This document shows, one piece after another, positions 44,300 through 53,929 of a stretch of DNA of 63,521 nucleotides. The position numbers and the translations under genes are program-made. Below the pieces are notes generated by a model. That model did no database searches. It was not told the DNA's origin and saw only the letters and a program-made list of their open reading frames with translations. This DNA is from an uncultured Eubacteriales bacterium (GTDB taxonomy: Bacteria > Bacillota > Clostridia > Oscillospirales > Oscillospiraceae), in assembly GCA_900313925.1 (NCBI GenBank), contig OMTF01000065.1, positions 1-63,521 on the forward strand, written 5' to 3'. The stretch's first letter is position 1. Each line of letters starts with the position of its first letter.

Positions 44300-45289
44300 A
44301 TGCAACGATCGAAGATAATGGAGCCGAAGCCGCTTTCCCGCGGCCGCTACGCCCCCACTCCCAGCGGAAGACTGCATCTGGGAAACCTGCTGACCTGCCT
44401 TCTCACCTGGCTGGACGCCCGGTCGACCGGTTCGGATCTTCTGTTCCGGCTGGAAGATCTGGACGCTGCCCGCTGCTCGGAGACCTATGCGGTGGAAACC
44501 GCGGAGGATCTGCGCTGGATGGGATTGGACTGGGACAGCGGCTGGTTCCCGGAAGCCCCCGGAAACTACGCCCAGAGTACCCGTTCGTCCGTTTACGCGG
44601 AAGCCTTTCAGGTCCTGCAGCAGAAAGGACTTCTTTATCCCTGCTACTGCAGCCGCGTGGAGCGTCTGGCGGCTTCGGCCCCCCATCCCGGCCAGCCGAA
44701 GGATGCACATTGCCGCTGCCGGACCCTGACAGCGCTTGAACGCCGGGAAAAGGAAGCCGCCGGACGCCGGCCGGCATGGAAAGTCTGCGTTCCGGATACG
44801 GAAATTTCCTTTACCGACTTGCATTACGGCCCGCAGACCTACCGTCTGGCGGAGCTGGGCGACTTTATCGTACGGCGCTCGGACGGTGTTTTTTCCTATC
44901 AGCTTGCCGTTGCGGTGGATGATGCCCTCATGGGCGTAACCCGGGTCGTCCGGGCAAGGGATCTGATGCCCTCCGCCGCCCGCCAGATCTGCCTTCTGCG
45001 TCTTCTGGATTTACCGGAACCGGCTTACGCCCACGGACCGCTTCTGGTTTCCGCACCGGCCGAAAAGCTTTCCAAGCGGGAGGGAGCTCTGAATATGCTC
45101 TACTTCCGCCGGCAGTACTCTCCGCGCGAGCTGTGCGGCCTGCTGGCGTATCTCTGCGGCCTTCGCGCTTCGATCCAGCCGCTTACGCCGGCGGAACTTC
45201 TTCCGGACTTTGCCTGGGAGCGGGTTTCCCGGAAAGATATTCTTCTTCCCTCCCGCCTTGCCTTTCCGCCGGAATCCTCCCGGCATTGA
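44300..45289 (+). CDS. gluQ: Glutamyl-Q tRNA(Asp) synthetase-like protein
   Basis: A truncated class I GluRS paralogue of 329 residues, without an anticodon-binding domain. It activates Glu and attaches it to queuosine of tRNA(Asp). The HIGH-like motif is PSGRLHLGNLLT, there is a zinc-type cysteine set CYCSRVE...HCRC, and the KMSKS-like loop is KLSKREGAL. Length and lack of a C-terminal domain separate it from GltX. A start five codons or so downstream (MEPKPLSRG) is also possible. Confidence 0.93.
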   Translation: MQRSKIMEPKPLSRGRYAPTPSGRLHLGNLLTCLLTWLDARSTGSDLLFRLEDLDAARCSETYAVETAEDLRWMGLDWDSGWFPEAPGNYAQSTRSSVYAEAFQVLQQKGLLYPCYCSRVERLAASAPHPGQPKDAHCRCRTLTALERREKEAAGRRPAWKVCVPDTEISFTDLHYGPQTYRLAELGDFIVRRSDGVFSYQLAVAVDDALMGVTRVVRARDLMPSAARQICLLRLLDLPEPAYAHGPLLVSAPAEKLSKREGALNMLYFRRQYSPRELCGLLAYLCGLRASIQPLTPAELLPDFAWERVSRKDILLPSRLAFPPESSRH

Positions 45290-45449
45290 AGACGCTGCCG
45301 GCATGGATCGGGAACGGGCCTGCGCCGGCAGAGTCCGGAAGCGGCCGTTTCCCGTCTCAAAAAAAGAAGGAAGGGTGCCCCTTTTGAGCGCAGCCCCTTC
45401 GCATAGCGCCGGAGCCGCATTTCCGCCCGGCTCCGGTTTCGATTCGCGG

Positions 45450-45480
45450 CGGGGAGCGGAAATTTCCGTTCCCCGCGTAT
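45450..45480. terminator. Bidirectional terminator between gluQ and the HAD gene
   Basis: A GGGGAGCGGAAATTTCCGTTCCCC dyad, with TTCTTTTATT on the plus side, lies directly between two convergent stops. Confidence 0.65.
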
Positions 45481-45484
45481 TCTT

Positions 45485-46315
45485 TTATTGCTCCCGATCT
45501 CCCGCGCCGCCGCGGCTTTGCAGAATTTCGGAAATGTCCCGCACATCCTGCAGAACATAGTCCGGTTTTATCTTTGATTCGCGCAGCATCTCCCTGTCCG
45601 TCTCCCCGGACAGGACCAGCACCGAGACCGCCCCGGCGTTTTCCGCAACGGCGATATCCGTATACAGCCGGTCTCCGACGCAGCAGATCTGAGCATTGGG
45701 TATTCCGGTTTTGTGCGAGATAATGTCGATCATGCTCCGGTTCGGCTTTCCAATGAATTTCGGCTTGCGGCCGGTCGCCGCGGTGAGCAGTGCGCAGATG
45801 CTTCCGCAGTCCGGCTGCACCTCGTTTTCCGGCTGCGGGCAGACCCAGTCCGGATTCGCCGCAATAAACGGCGCGCCGCGGCGGAGAAAATGCACCGCAT
45901 CGTAGAGCTTTTCGTAGACAAGTTCCGTATCAAAGCCCACAACGACCACTTCGGCGTCCTTATTGTCGATCGTGACGCCGTAGCTCCGCAGCTCCCTCTG
46001 GAAAGCCCGCGTTCCGACCACGCAGGCCTTTTTCCCGGCATAATGCTCCTGGTAGTACAGACCGGTCGCCATCCCGGAGCTGAAGACGGTCTCCGGCGTG
46101 CAGGGAAATCCCAGCCGCGTCAGACGCGGCACGTAGTCCGAACCGGCCCGGGAGGAGTTATTCGTCAGATAAATGTACTGTCTTCCGGTCCGTTCCAGTG
46201 TGCGGATATAGTCGATGGCGCCGGGCAGAACATTGTCTCCGAGGTAGAGGGTTCCGTCCATATCCAGAAGGTACAGTCTGCAGCGCAGAAGTTTTTCAAA
46301 ATAGTCCTCTTGCAT
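45485..46315 (-). CDS. HAD-superfamily phosphatase (NagD-type)
   Basis: A class IIA HAD hydrolase of 276 residues. Motif I is YLLDMDGTLYLGDNVL (nucleophile DxD), motif II is YLTNNSSRAGSDYV, the Lys is in FIGKPNRSMID, and the acidic motif is CVGDRLYTDIAVAENAGA. NagD-like enzymes remove phosphate from small phosphorylated metabolites; the physiological substrate cannot be told from sequence. It is convergent with gluQ and divergent from the ImmA-like gene. Confidence 0.9.
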   Translation of the reverse strand: MQEDYFEKLLRCRLYLLDMDGTLYLGDNVLPGAIDYIRTLERTGRQYIYLTNNSSRAGSDYVPRLTRLGFPCTPETVFSSGMATGLYYQEHYAGKKACVVGTRAFQRELRSYGVTIDNKDAEVVVVGFDTELVYEKLYDAVHFLRRGAPFIAANPDWVCPQPENEVQPDCGSICALLTAATGRKPKFIGKPNRSMIDIISHKTGIPNAQICCVGDRLYTDIAVAENAGAVSVLVLSGETDREMLRESKIKPDYVLQDVRDISEILQSRGGAGDREQ

Positions 46316-46378
46316 CGCGTGTGCGGCTCTCTTTCCGTATTTTCACCCATTTCCGCGGCTCTGTGCCGCTGCGTCCGG

Positions 46379-46407
46379 TGGCAAAGGAACCGAGAACATG
46401 GTATAAT
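46379..46407 (+). promoter_or_regulatory. Promoter of the ImmA-like gene
   Basis: TGGCAA-17-TATAAT on the plus strand, 88 nt upstream of the start. Confidence 0.6.
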
Positions 46408-46494
46408 TTTTCTACTCACAAACGCTGGTATTATAGCGGAGCGCGGCAGGAAACGCAATCCCGCCGGGCTCTTTTCGAAAGCAGGGGGAAGCCA

Positions 46495-47058
46495 ATGCGC
46501 AAAGACTCGTCAGACAATCCGTACAAGCTCTATCTTTCCAAGCGGGAGGATACGCCGGAAGGCAGCATCGTCGGCGACTTCAGGAAAAAGGACGATCCCG
46601 ATTTCCGCTGCGAAATCATTCTGGACAGCGATCAGGTATTCCGTGCCGGAGAAGTGGACAGCACGACGGTGCGCTATCCGGAAAAATACGTCATTTACCT
46701 CTCCGCGGGCATGCTGTATGCCCTGCAGAAGGGCGGAAACATCTCCCGGCATGAGCTCTACCATGAGCTCGGCCATATCCATCTCGGCCACTACGACAGC
46801 GGTCTGGTTTTCGATGGAGAGCATACCACGGAGGACGCCGCCCGCATCCAGAAGGAGGAGGATGACGCGGATCGGTTCGCCGCGGAGATCATCGGCTATG
46901 AAAATTCCCTCGCCGCCCTGAGGGAAATGCTGCGTATCCGGGCGCAGGCCGATAAGCGGGCAAACCGCAACGGAACGGAGCAGAGCGTTCTGGCCATCCG
47001 CGAAATCCGGCGGCGCATCAAGGCGCTGGAGCAGGCTGCGGAGGAATCTGATTCCTGA
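46495..47058 (+). CDS. ImmA/IrrE-type metallopeptidase domain protein
   Basis: A protein of 187 residues with the zinc-protease signature RHELYHELGHIHLGHYDSG (HExxH plus a downstream acidic helix, EEDDADRFAAEIIG). ImmA/IrrE proteases cleave specific repressors in response to stress or element signals. No repressor gene adjoins it here, and no mobile element is visible, so it may be a chromosomal regulator. The C-terminal third is a charged helix. It has AGGGGG upstream of the ATG and overlaps the convergent rluA-like gene by 41 nt. Confidence 0.8.
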   Translation: MRKDSSDNPYKLYLSKREDTPEGSIVGDFRKKDDPDFRCEIILDSDQVFRAGEVDSTTVRYPEKYVIYLSAGMLYALQKGGNISRHELYHELGHIHLGHYDSGLVFDGEHTTEDAARIQKEEDDADRFAAEIIGYENSLAALREMLRIRAQADKRANRNGTEQSVLAIREIRRRIKALEQAAEESDS

Positions 47059-47713
47059 GTTCCGCAAGGGAAGCGGAAAAACAGTCCCAAGGCGCCTCGG
47101 CAGGCGGCAGAGCTGCGAATTCCATCGTCCGCTCCGTTCCGGGATGCTGAAAGCAAATATAACCGCTCCAGAGCGCAATGGGGTAATCCGCCGGAACCGT
47201 GCTGTACTTTCGGTCCCCCGCGATGGGAAGGTCCCGGCTTGCAAACTGGCAGCGGATTTGGTGCGTTCGTCCCGTTTCCGGCGATACCCGGACGAGGGAC
47301 AGTCCGTTCGCCTGCGAAAGCAGCTCGTAGTGCAGTACGGCAAGCCTCGCGTTCCGATCGGGCGCCGGCACGACGTAGGTCTTCCGCTCCGCTCTGTCCC
47401 GGGCAAGATAATCCCGCAGAACCCCGTTTTTCTCCGGCGGCGCTCCGCGGATCACTGCAAGATAGGATTTCCGAAACCGGTGATCCATGACCTGTGCGCC
47501 GAGGCGTGATGCGGCCTCCGGCGTCCGGGCATACAGCATGACGCCGCGGACGACCTGATCCAGGCGGTGCACGGTCCGGTACTGCTCCGGCCTGCCTCCA
47601 AGCTGCGCCGCGAGCCGTTGCGGCATGCCGTCCGGTCCATTCGTAGACAGGACGCCGGCCGGCTTCAGGCAGCACACAATCTCGGAATCTTCATAAAGTA
47701 TCGAAAGCATCAT
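47018..47713 (-). CDS. RluA-family RNA pseudouridine synthase
   Basis: A protein of 231 residues, short for RluA proteins because there is no S4 domain. The catalytic motif is TVHRLDQVVRGVMLYAR, with the essential Asp in HRLD. The rest follows the family: VLKPAGVLSTNGPDG-like start, FRKSYLAVIRG, and GRTHQIRCQFAS. It probably modifies 23S rRNA or a tRNA; the target is not predictable. Coupled to the upstream PLP gene by an ATGA overlap. Confidence 0.9.
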   Translation of the reverse strand: MMLSILYEDSEIVCCLKPAGVLSTNGPDGMPQRLAAQLGGRPEQYRTVHRLDQVVRGVMLYARTPEAASRLGAQVMDHRFRKSYLAVIRGAPPEKNGVLRDYLARDRAERKTYVVPAPDRNARLAVLHYELLSQANGLSLVRVSPETGRTHQIRCQFASRDLPIAGDRKYSTVPADYPIALWSGYICFQHPGTERTMEFAALPPAEAPWDCFSASLAELRNQIPPQPAPAP

Positions 47714-48963
47714 TGCATCATGCGGCTCAAAGCCATCAGAATTCCCAGTTTTCCATACTCGTAGCTCAGCCCGCCCTGCATATAAACCGTATAGGGCGGA
47801 AGCATAGGACCGTCCGCGCTCAGTTCAATGGTTGAGCCGGTTGTGAACGTACCGCCGCCCATAATTTCCTCCGCAGAGTAGCCGGGCATGGGTCCCGGCA
47901 CCGGCGTGACATACGATTCGATCGGGGATCCGTGCTGCAGCCCGATGCAGAAATTCTTCAGATTCTCCGCGCTTCCCAGGCGGATCGTCTGCACGATGTC
48001 GGTCCGCTTCTCATCGTAGCGGGGATCAATGCCCTCAAAGCCCGCAAGCTCCAGAAGCCGGGCGGCAAAAGTCATGGTCTTGAGGCTGGCGCTGACGGCG
48101 CGCGGCGCCAGGAAAAGTCCCTTGTAAAGGCTCGTCAGCTGGTTGAGGTTCGCCCCCAGGTTCTTCCCGATCAGCGGCGCCGTCATCCGCTCCGCGATAT
48201 CCCGGATATACTCCTCTTTTCCCGCGCAGTAGGCACCGGATACCGCAATGCCGCCGCCGGGATTCTTCATCATGGAGCCGACCAGCACGTCCGCGCCCAC
48301 ATGCCCCGGCTCGCGCTCTTCCGTAAACTCCCCGTAGCAGTTGTCCACCAGAATCACAGTTTCCGGCGCAGCCTCGCGGATGCACCGAATCGCCCTCTCG
48401 ATCTTATCGATCGTCAGGCTTTTTCGATCCGCGTAGCCCCGGCTGCGCTGGATTTCCACCAGCCGGACATCCCGTCGGGAAAGCCGCCCGGCAATGGCCG
48501 GATAATCAAAGTCATTGTCTGCCAGCTCAATTTCCTCATACCGGATTCCGTTCGCGATAAGGGAGTTGCGGCTCCCTCCCTGCAGTCCGATTACGCCGCA
48601 GAGTGTATCGTACGGACGTCCCGAAACACTGAGCAGGGTATCCCCGTGCTTCAGAAGTCCGCCCAGTGCCATTGCCAGGGCGTGCGTGCCGGACATCAGC
48701 TGAATCCGAACAAGCGCATCTTCGGTGCCCATGACCCGGGCGTAGATCCGGTCCAGCTTCTCCCGTCCCGGATCGTCGTACCCGTAGCCCGTAACTTCCA
48801 GAAAATCCGCCGTGGAAACCTTTTCCTCCTGAAACGCGTTCAGGATCCGGGCCGAGCACTGCAGGCAGTTTTCATCAATCAAGGCGAACTGCTCCCTGCA
48901 GTCCGCCTCCGCTTTCCGTCCGAGCTTTTCCGCTTCGGGCCGAATATCCAATCCATAGACCAT
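47710..48963 (-). CDS. Methionine gamma-lyase-like PLP enzyme (aluminium-resistance protein family)
   Basis: A fold-type I PLP protein of 417 residues. The family pattern is EVTGYGYDDPGREKLDRIYA at the N terminus, QLMSGTHALAMALGGLL, VEIQRSRGYADRKSLTI, and the PLP-lysine region DVLVGSMMKNPGGGIAVSGAY. Genomes often annotate it as methionine gamma-lyase or aluminium resistance; the true reaction is not settled. I place the start at MVYGLDIRPEAEK, with GGGAG 8 nt upstream. The promoter is at 49000-49028. Confidence 0.88.
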   Translation of the reverse strand: MVYGLDIRPEAEKLGRKAEADCREQFALIDENCLQCSARILNAFQEEKVSTADFLEVTGYGYDDPGREKLDRIYARVMGTEDALVRIQLMSGTHALAMALGGLLKHGDTLLSVSGRPYDTLCGVIGLQGGSRNSLIANGIRYEEIELADNDFDYPAIAGRLSRRDVRLVEIQRSRGYADRKSLTIDKIERAIRCIREAAPETVILVDNCYGEFTEEREPGHVGADVLVGSMMKNPGGGIAVSGAYCAGKEEYIRDIAERMTAPLIGKNLGANLNQLTSLYKGLFLAPRAVSASLKTMTFAARLLELAGFEGIDPRYDEKRTDIVQTIRLGSAENLKNFCIGLQHGSPIESYVTPVPGPMPGYSAEEIMGGGTFTTGSTIELSADGPMLPPYTVYMQGGLSYEYGKLGILMALSRMMQ

Positions 48964-48999
48964 GCTGTCTCTCCCATGCATCGAAAAATTACAAATGCT

Positions 49000-49028
49000 A
49001 GTATAATCCAAACCGGTACGCCGGGCAA
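49000..49028 (-). promoter_or_regulatory. Promoter of the methionine gamma-lyase-like gene
   Basis: TTGCCC-17-TATACT on the minus strand, 37 nt upstream of the chosen start. A plus-strand TATAAT (49002-49007) overlaps it and may serve the divergent 49121 gene. Confidence 0.55.
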
Positions 49029-49120
49029 GGCGATCGCCCGCTGCGGCTGTCGGGTCCGGCTTTGCAATTTCGCCTGCCGGGCGTATGATGGAGGAAACGC
49101 AATGTCAGGAGGAATCCGCC

Positions 49121-49576
49121 ATGTCGGCTAATTGCGATACTGTGTCTTCCAAAACCGCGGAAAAATGGCTTGCCGCCGCCCGCCGGGAAACAGATCCTGT
49201 CGATCGCTTCGTGCTGCTCTGGACCGCATTTCAGTGGCTTTACGGTGCGGAGACCGTCGAAAAGGAATCGCTGCAGGTGGAAAATTATGCCCGAAGCCAT
49301 TCCCGGCTTCTGGAGCGCTTTGACGCCTTTTCCGATCCGCAGATCGAGGTATTCCGCAAGGCGATGGTCGCCGATGTTCGGACCGGAAGCTCCGGCACCT
49401 ACCGGTATCAGAGGCTTCTGAACGGAAGCGTTCCGGATCTTCTTGCAACCCTGCTGCAGATCCGGCGAAACCTTTTTGCCGGTTCTCCCTTCCCCGCCAC
49501 GGAGCGCGGCCGGGATCTGATTGCAGCCTCCGGCTCGTTTCTGGAGCGGTATCTTTCCGCACTGCTGGAGCCCTGA
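49121..49576 (+). CDS. Hypothetical helical protein, HEPN-like
   Basis: An all-helical protein of 151 residues: KTAEKWLAAARRETDPVDRFVLLWTAFQWLYGAE at the N terminus and LQIRRNLFAGSPFPATERGRDLIAASGSFLERYL at the C terminus. The layout, a first helix pair ending in xxFQWLY and a last pair starting IRxNLFxG, resembles HEPN-type proteins (VRNNLFHG in many), but the RxxxxH ribonuclease motif is absent because Ala stands where His is expected. AGGAGG lies 8 nt before the ATG. No toxin-antitoxin partner is adjacent. Confidence 0.55.
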   Translation: MSANCDTVSSKTAEKWLAAARRETDPVDRFVLLWTAFQWLYGAETVEKESLQVENYARSHSRLLERFDAFSDPQIEVFRKAMVADVRTGSSGTYRYQRLLNGSVPDLLATLLQIRRNLFAGSPFPATERGRDLIAASGSFLERYLSALLEP

Positions 49577-49783
49577 GCTTCCGCTGCGGTTCCCTTCCGG
49601 TCTCCGCTGCCCATTTCAGGCCGCGGGGACCTTTTTCTGCGCGGCTGCGCCGCTGTTTTAAAGCTGCTTTAAGCTTTCTTTGAAGTAAAATTCAGCTTTC
49701 GGGATTACGCTTGCGCTGTGAGAAGTTCCGGAAGCCATCCTTCCGCCTCTTCCCGCGGATTTCTCTGGAAAGAAGGTGGAACC

Positions 49784-50908
49784 ATGACGCAGCGCATCGC
49801 CCTGATCCCCGCCTATGAGCCGGACGGGAAGCTCCTTTCTCTTCTGGCGCAGGCGAAGGAAGCAGGGTTTTCCCCGGTCGTTGTAAACGACGGAAGCGGC
49901 ATGGCATACGAATCGATCTTTAAGCAGGCCGCCCGCTTCGGCACCGTGCTGAGCTATACACAGAACCACGGAAAAGGATACGCCTTGAAACTTGGGCTTT
50001 CCTATATTCAGGAAAATGAAGCGCTTCCCTGCACCGTCGTAACGCTGGACGCCGACGGGCAGCATACCGTCGAGGACGCCCGGCGCGTCTGCGCCGCAGC
50101 GGAAAAGGAGCCGGACGCACTGGTTTTGGGAAGCCGGCGCTTCGACCGGAAGACCGTTCCCCTGCGGAGCCGTCTGGGCAACCGTATCACGCTCGGCGTC
50201 TACCGCCTTGCGACCGGCCGGAAGCTGCAGGACACGCAGACCGGCCTGCGGGCTTTTTCCTCGCAGCATATTCCGTACCTTCTGGAGCGCTGCGGCGAGC
50301 GCTATGAGTATGAGATGAACGTGCTGCTGGACTGGGCCCGGGACGGGAAGAAAATCCGGGAGGTTCCCATCCGGACCGTATATCTGGACGGAAACCGCTC
50401 TTCGCATTTCCATACGGTTCTGGATTCCTTCCGCATCTACCGCGAAATTCTGAAATTCTCCGCTTCCTCCGTTGTCTGCTTTCTCGTGGACTACGGTCTG
50501 TACAGTCTCTTTCTGTTCCTTACAGCCGCGCTCCCCAGCGAGACGGCGCTTCTCGCGTCAAATATCGGGGCGAGAATCATCAGCTCCATTCTGAATTACA
50601 GCATAAACCGGAAGCTTGTGTTTCAAAGCCATGAAAACCCCGTAAAATCCGCGGCGCAGTATTTTCTGCTTGCCGCCGGGGTTCTCGCCGGAAATTCCCT
50701 GGTGCTCTCGCTTCTGGTGCAAAATCTGGGACTTTCCCGCTTCACTGCGAAAATCCTTACGGAGCTCCTGTTCTTCTGCCTCAGCTATGCCGTACAGCAC
50801 TTCGTAATCTTCCGCCGTCCGAAAAAGCAGCCGGACGCGAGTCCCGGATCCGCGCAGCGATGCGAAAAGAAAGTCTCCTGCCTAGCCTCGGACACGGTCC
50901 GCAGCTGA
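49784..50908 (+). CDS. Bifunctional family 2 glycosyltransferase / GtrA-like membrane protein
   Basis: A protein of 374 residues in two parts. Residues 1-230 are a GT-A fold glycosyltransferase with the nucleotide-sugar start ALIPAYEPDGKLL, the metal motif VTLDADGQHT (DxD), and RKLQDTQTGLRAF, as in polyprenol-phosphate sugar synthases. Residues 235-360 form a four-helix GtrA-like domain (VVCFLVDYGLYSLFLFLT, ILNYSINRKLVF) believed to move lipid-linked sugars. AGAAGG lies before the ATG. It begins a three-gene plus-strand set with a NAGPA-domain protein. Confidence 0.9.
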   Translation: MTQRIALIPAYEPDGKLLSLLAQAKEAGFSPVVVNDGSGMAYESIFKQAARFGTVLSYTQNHGKGYALKLGLSYIQENEALPCTVVTLDADGQHTVEDARRVCAAAEKEPDALVLGSRRFDRKTVPLRSRLGNRITLGVYRLATGRKLQDTQTGLRAFSSQHIPYLLERCGERYEYEMNVLLDWARDGKKIREVPIRTVYLDGNRSSHFHTVLDSFRIYREILKFSASSVVCFLVDYGLYSLFLFLTAALPSETALLASNIGARIISSILNYSINRKLVFQSHENPVKSAAQYFLLAAGVLAGNSLVLSLLVQNLGLSRFTAKILTELLFFCLSYAVQHFVIFRRPKKQPDASPGSAQRCEKKVSCLASDTVRS

Positions 50909-50926
50909 GACAGGAGGCAGAATATC

Positions 50927-51847
50927 ATGCGCAGAAAGAAAAGAAAGCATCTGTTCCTTCTCCTGTATACCGTGCTTCTGGCTGCTTTTACCGTCTACAT
51001 CTCCCTGGATACTTTCGTAATCACCCGGGTGTATTCACAGGCTTCCCCGGCCTCCCCCGCAGCGTCCTCCGCCACGGAAGCATCCGCAGATACGACGCAG
51101 GAGTCCGGCGGGGAAGCGGTGATTACGGACCGTTCCTACACGGACGCCAATATCCGGATTTCCATCACGGAAGATCGGGTCGCGGATACCACGGTGTACA
51201 TTGCGGATATTCAGGTCCGCTCTCCGGAATACCTGAAAACCGCGTTCGCACAGAACGCCTATGGGAAAAACGTAACGGCGACCACGTCGTCGATTGCCTC
51301 CTCCGTCGGAGCCATTCTCGCCATTAACGGCGACTATTACGGTGCGCAGGAAAGCGGCTATGTAATCCGAAACGGCACCTTGTATCGGTCGGAAGGAAAA
51401 AGCGGGCAGGAAGACCTTGTCATCGGCTCCGATGGATCGTTTGCGATCATCGACGAGGACAGCGTATCCGCGGAAACGCTGCTGGAGGAAGGGGCTTGGC
51501 AGGTTCTCTCCTTCGGGCCCGGGCTTCTTGTAAACGGAACCGTTACCGTATCGGAAACGGACGAGGTCGACAAGGCCATGACCAGCAATCCCCGGACCGC
51601 GATCGGAATTGTGGGCGATTGCCATTACGTTTTCGTCGTGTCCGACGGGCGGACCAGCGAAAGCGAAGGCCTGACCCTCTACCAGCTGGCGCAGCTTATG
51701 CAGAGCCTCGGCGTACAGACCGCCTACAATCTGGACGGCGGCGGGTCCTCCACAATGGTGTTTAACGGAACCGTCATCAACAATCCGACCACCAACGGAG
51801 ATATCCGGGAAAGGAGCGTGAGCGACATTGTATACATCGGCCTCTGA
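50927..51847 (+). CDS. Membrane-anchored phosphodiester glycosidase (NAGPA domain)
   Basis: A protein of 306 residues. One N-terminal membrane segment (LFLLLYTVLLAAFTVYISL) and a Ser/Ala-rich linker precede an extracytoplasmic NAGPA domain: LAINGDYYGAQESGYVIRNG, FGPGLLVNG, TAIGIVGDCHYVFVVSDG, and the hallmark YNLDGGGSSTMVFNG. Family members remove GlcNAc from phosphodiester-linked sugars or act on wall glycopolymers. It is 19 nt after the glycosyltransferase, suggesting a shared role in a surface polymer. Confidence 0.9.
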   Translation: MRRKKRKHLFLLLYTVLLAAFTVYISLDTFVITRVYSQASPASPAASSATEASADTTQESGGEAVITDRSYTDANIRISITEDRVADTTVYIADIQVRSPEYLKTAFAQNAYGKNVTATTSSIASSVGAILAINGDYYGAQESGYVIRNGTLYRSEGKSGQEDLVIGSDGSFAIIDEDSVSAETLLEEGAWQVLSFGPGLLVNGTVTVSETDEVDKAMTSNPRTAIGIVGDCHYVFVVSDGRTSESEGLTLYQLAQLMQSLGVQTAYNLDGGGSSTMVFNGTVINNPTTNGDIRERSVSDIVYIGL

Positions 51848-52289
51848 GGCGGCCGTGCGGTCCCGGTACCGCCGTATCCGCAATTACTACCTCGCCGCCG
51901 CGGCCGGGACCGCGGGGCTGTCCTTCCTTTACGAGCTTTTCAGCCATCACGTCTACTCCAGCGCCATGCTGTTCGCCTTTGCCTATCCCCTGCTGCTGGG
52001 AGCCGGGCTGTCTGCGCTCCTGCTTCGGCAGCGTTCTCCGATCCCGCCGCACTGGACGCTGGATTTCTACCATGCGGGCGTAATGACGCTGACGGTCGGA
52101 TCCTTCTACCGCGGCGTTCTGGAAATCTTCGGAACCACCAACCGTCTGTGGGCTGTCTATGCGTACGCCGGCGCCGCGCTCCTGCTGCTTGGGATCGCCT
52201 GCCTTGTCCTGCGGGAACGGAGCCGGAAGCGGCATCCGCGTGCGCCGGATTCCGTGCCGGCGGCGCAGAGTCCCTCCCGCGGCAGCTGA
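51828..52289 (+). CDS. Membrane protein, 153 aa
   Basis: A protein with four likely membrane segments (about 21-38, 45-66, 83-100 and 112-130) and a basic, Pro-rich C-terminal tail. The frame starts with TTG preceded by AAGGAG and overlaps the NAGPA gene by 20 nt, so translation is coupled. The family is not recognised, but similar small multi-pass proteins follow NAGPA genes in Clostridia. Ends at a strong terminator. Confidence 0.7.
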   Translation: MYTSASEAAVRSRYRRIRNYYLAAAAGTAGLSFLYELFSHHVYSSAMLFAFAYPLLLGAGLSALLLRQRSPIPPHWTLDFYHAGVMTLTVGSFYRGVLEIFGTTNRLWAVYAYAGAALLLLGIACLVLRERSRKRHPRAPDSVPAAQSPSRGS

Positions 52290-52336
52290 AAGGAGCATGC
52301 TCCGCAGGGAATGCATGCTCCGTAAGTTCCTTATTC

Positions 52337-52365
52337 ACTCCGGACTTTGTCCGGAGTTTTTATTT
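52337..52365 (+). terminator. Intrinsic terminator of the glycosyltransferase operon
   Basis: ACTCCGGAC-TTT-GTCCGGAGT followed by TTTTTATTTT. Confidence 0.88.
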
Positions 52366-52383
52366 TCCGCGGCAAGGCTCTTT

Positions 52384-53748
<1,365 letters not shown>

Positions 53749-53798
53749 CTACGCGCGTATTCATACTTCTCTCTTATTTCATGCGATATTTCGCACTT

Positions 53799-53813
53799 AT
53801 TACCAAAAGTAAT
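53799..53813. promoter_or_regulatory. Inverted repeat between gdhA and lysR
   Basis: ATTAC-CAAAA-GTAAT, a perfect 5-bp dyad fitting the T-N11-A outline of LysR boxes, in the divergent control region. Confidence 0.5.
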
Positions 53814-53825
53814 GTAACATTCATC

Positions 53826-53854
53826 TTGCAATTTGTGAATAAAGACTATATAAT
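53826..53854 (+). promoter_or_regulatory. Promoter of the LysR-type regulator
   Basis: TTGCAA-17-TATAAT on the plus strand, 75 nt upstream of the start. Confidence 0.75.
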
Positions 53855-53929
53855 ACTGGTATAAGGAAACTTTATGATTAATGTTTGTTATACCTTTGAC
53901 AATACGCGCAGCAGCTGGGGGTGGTGCCT

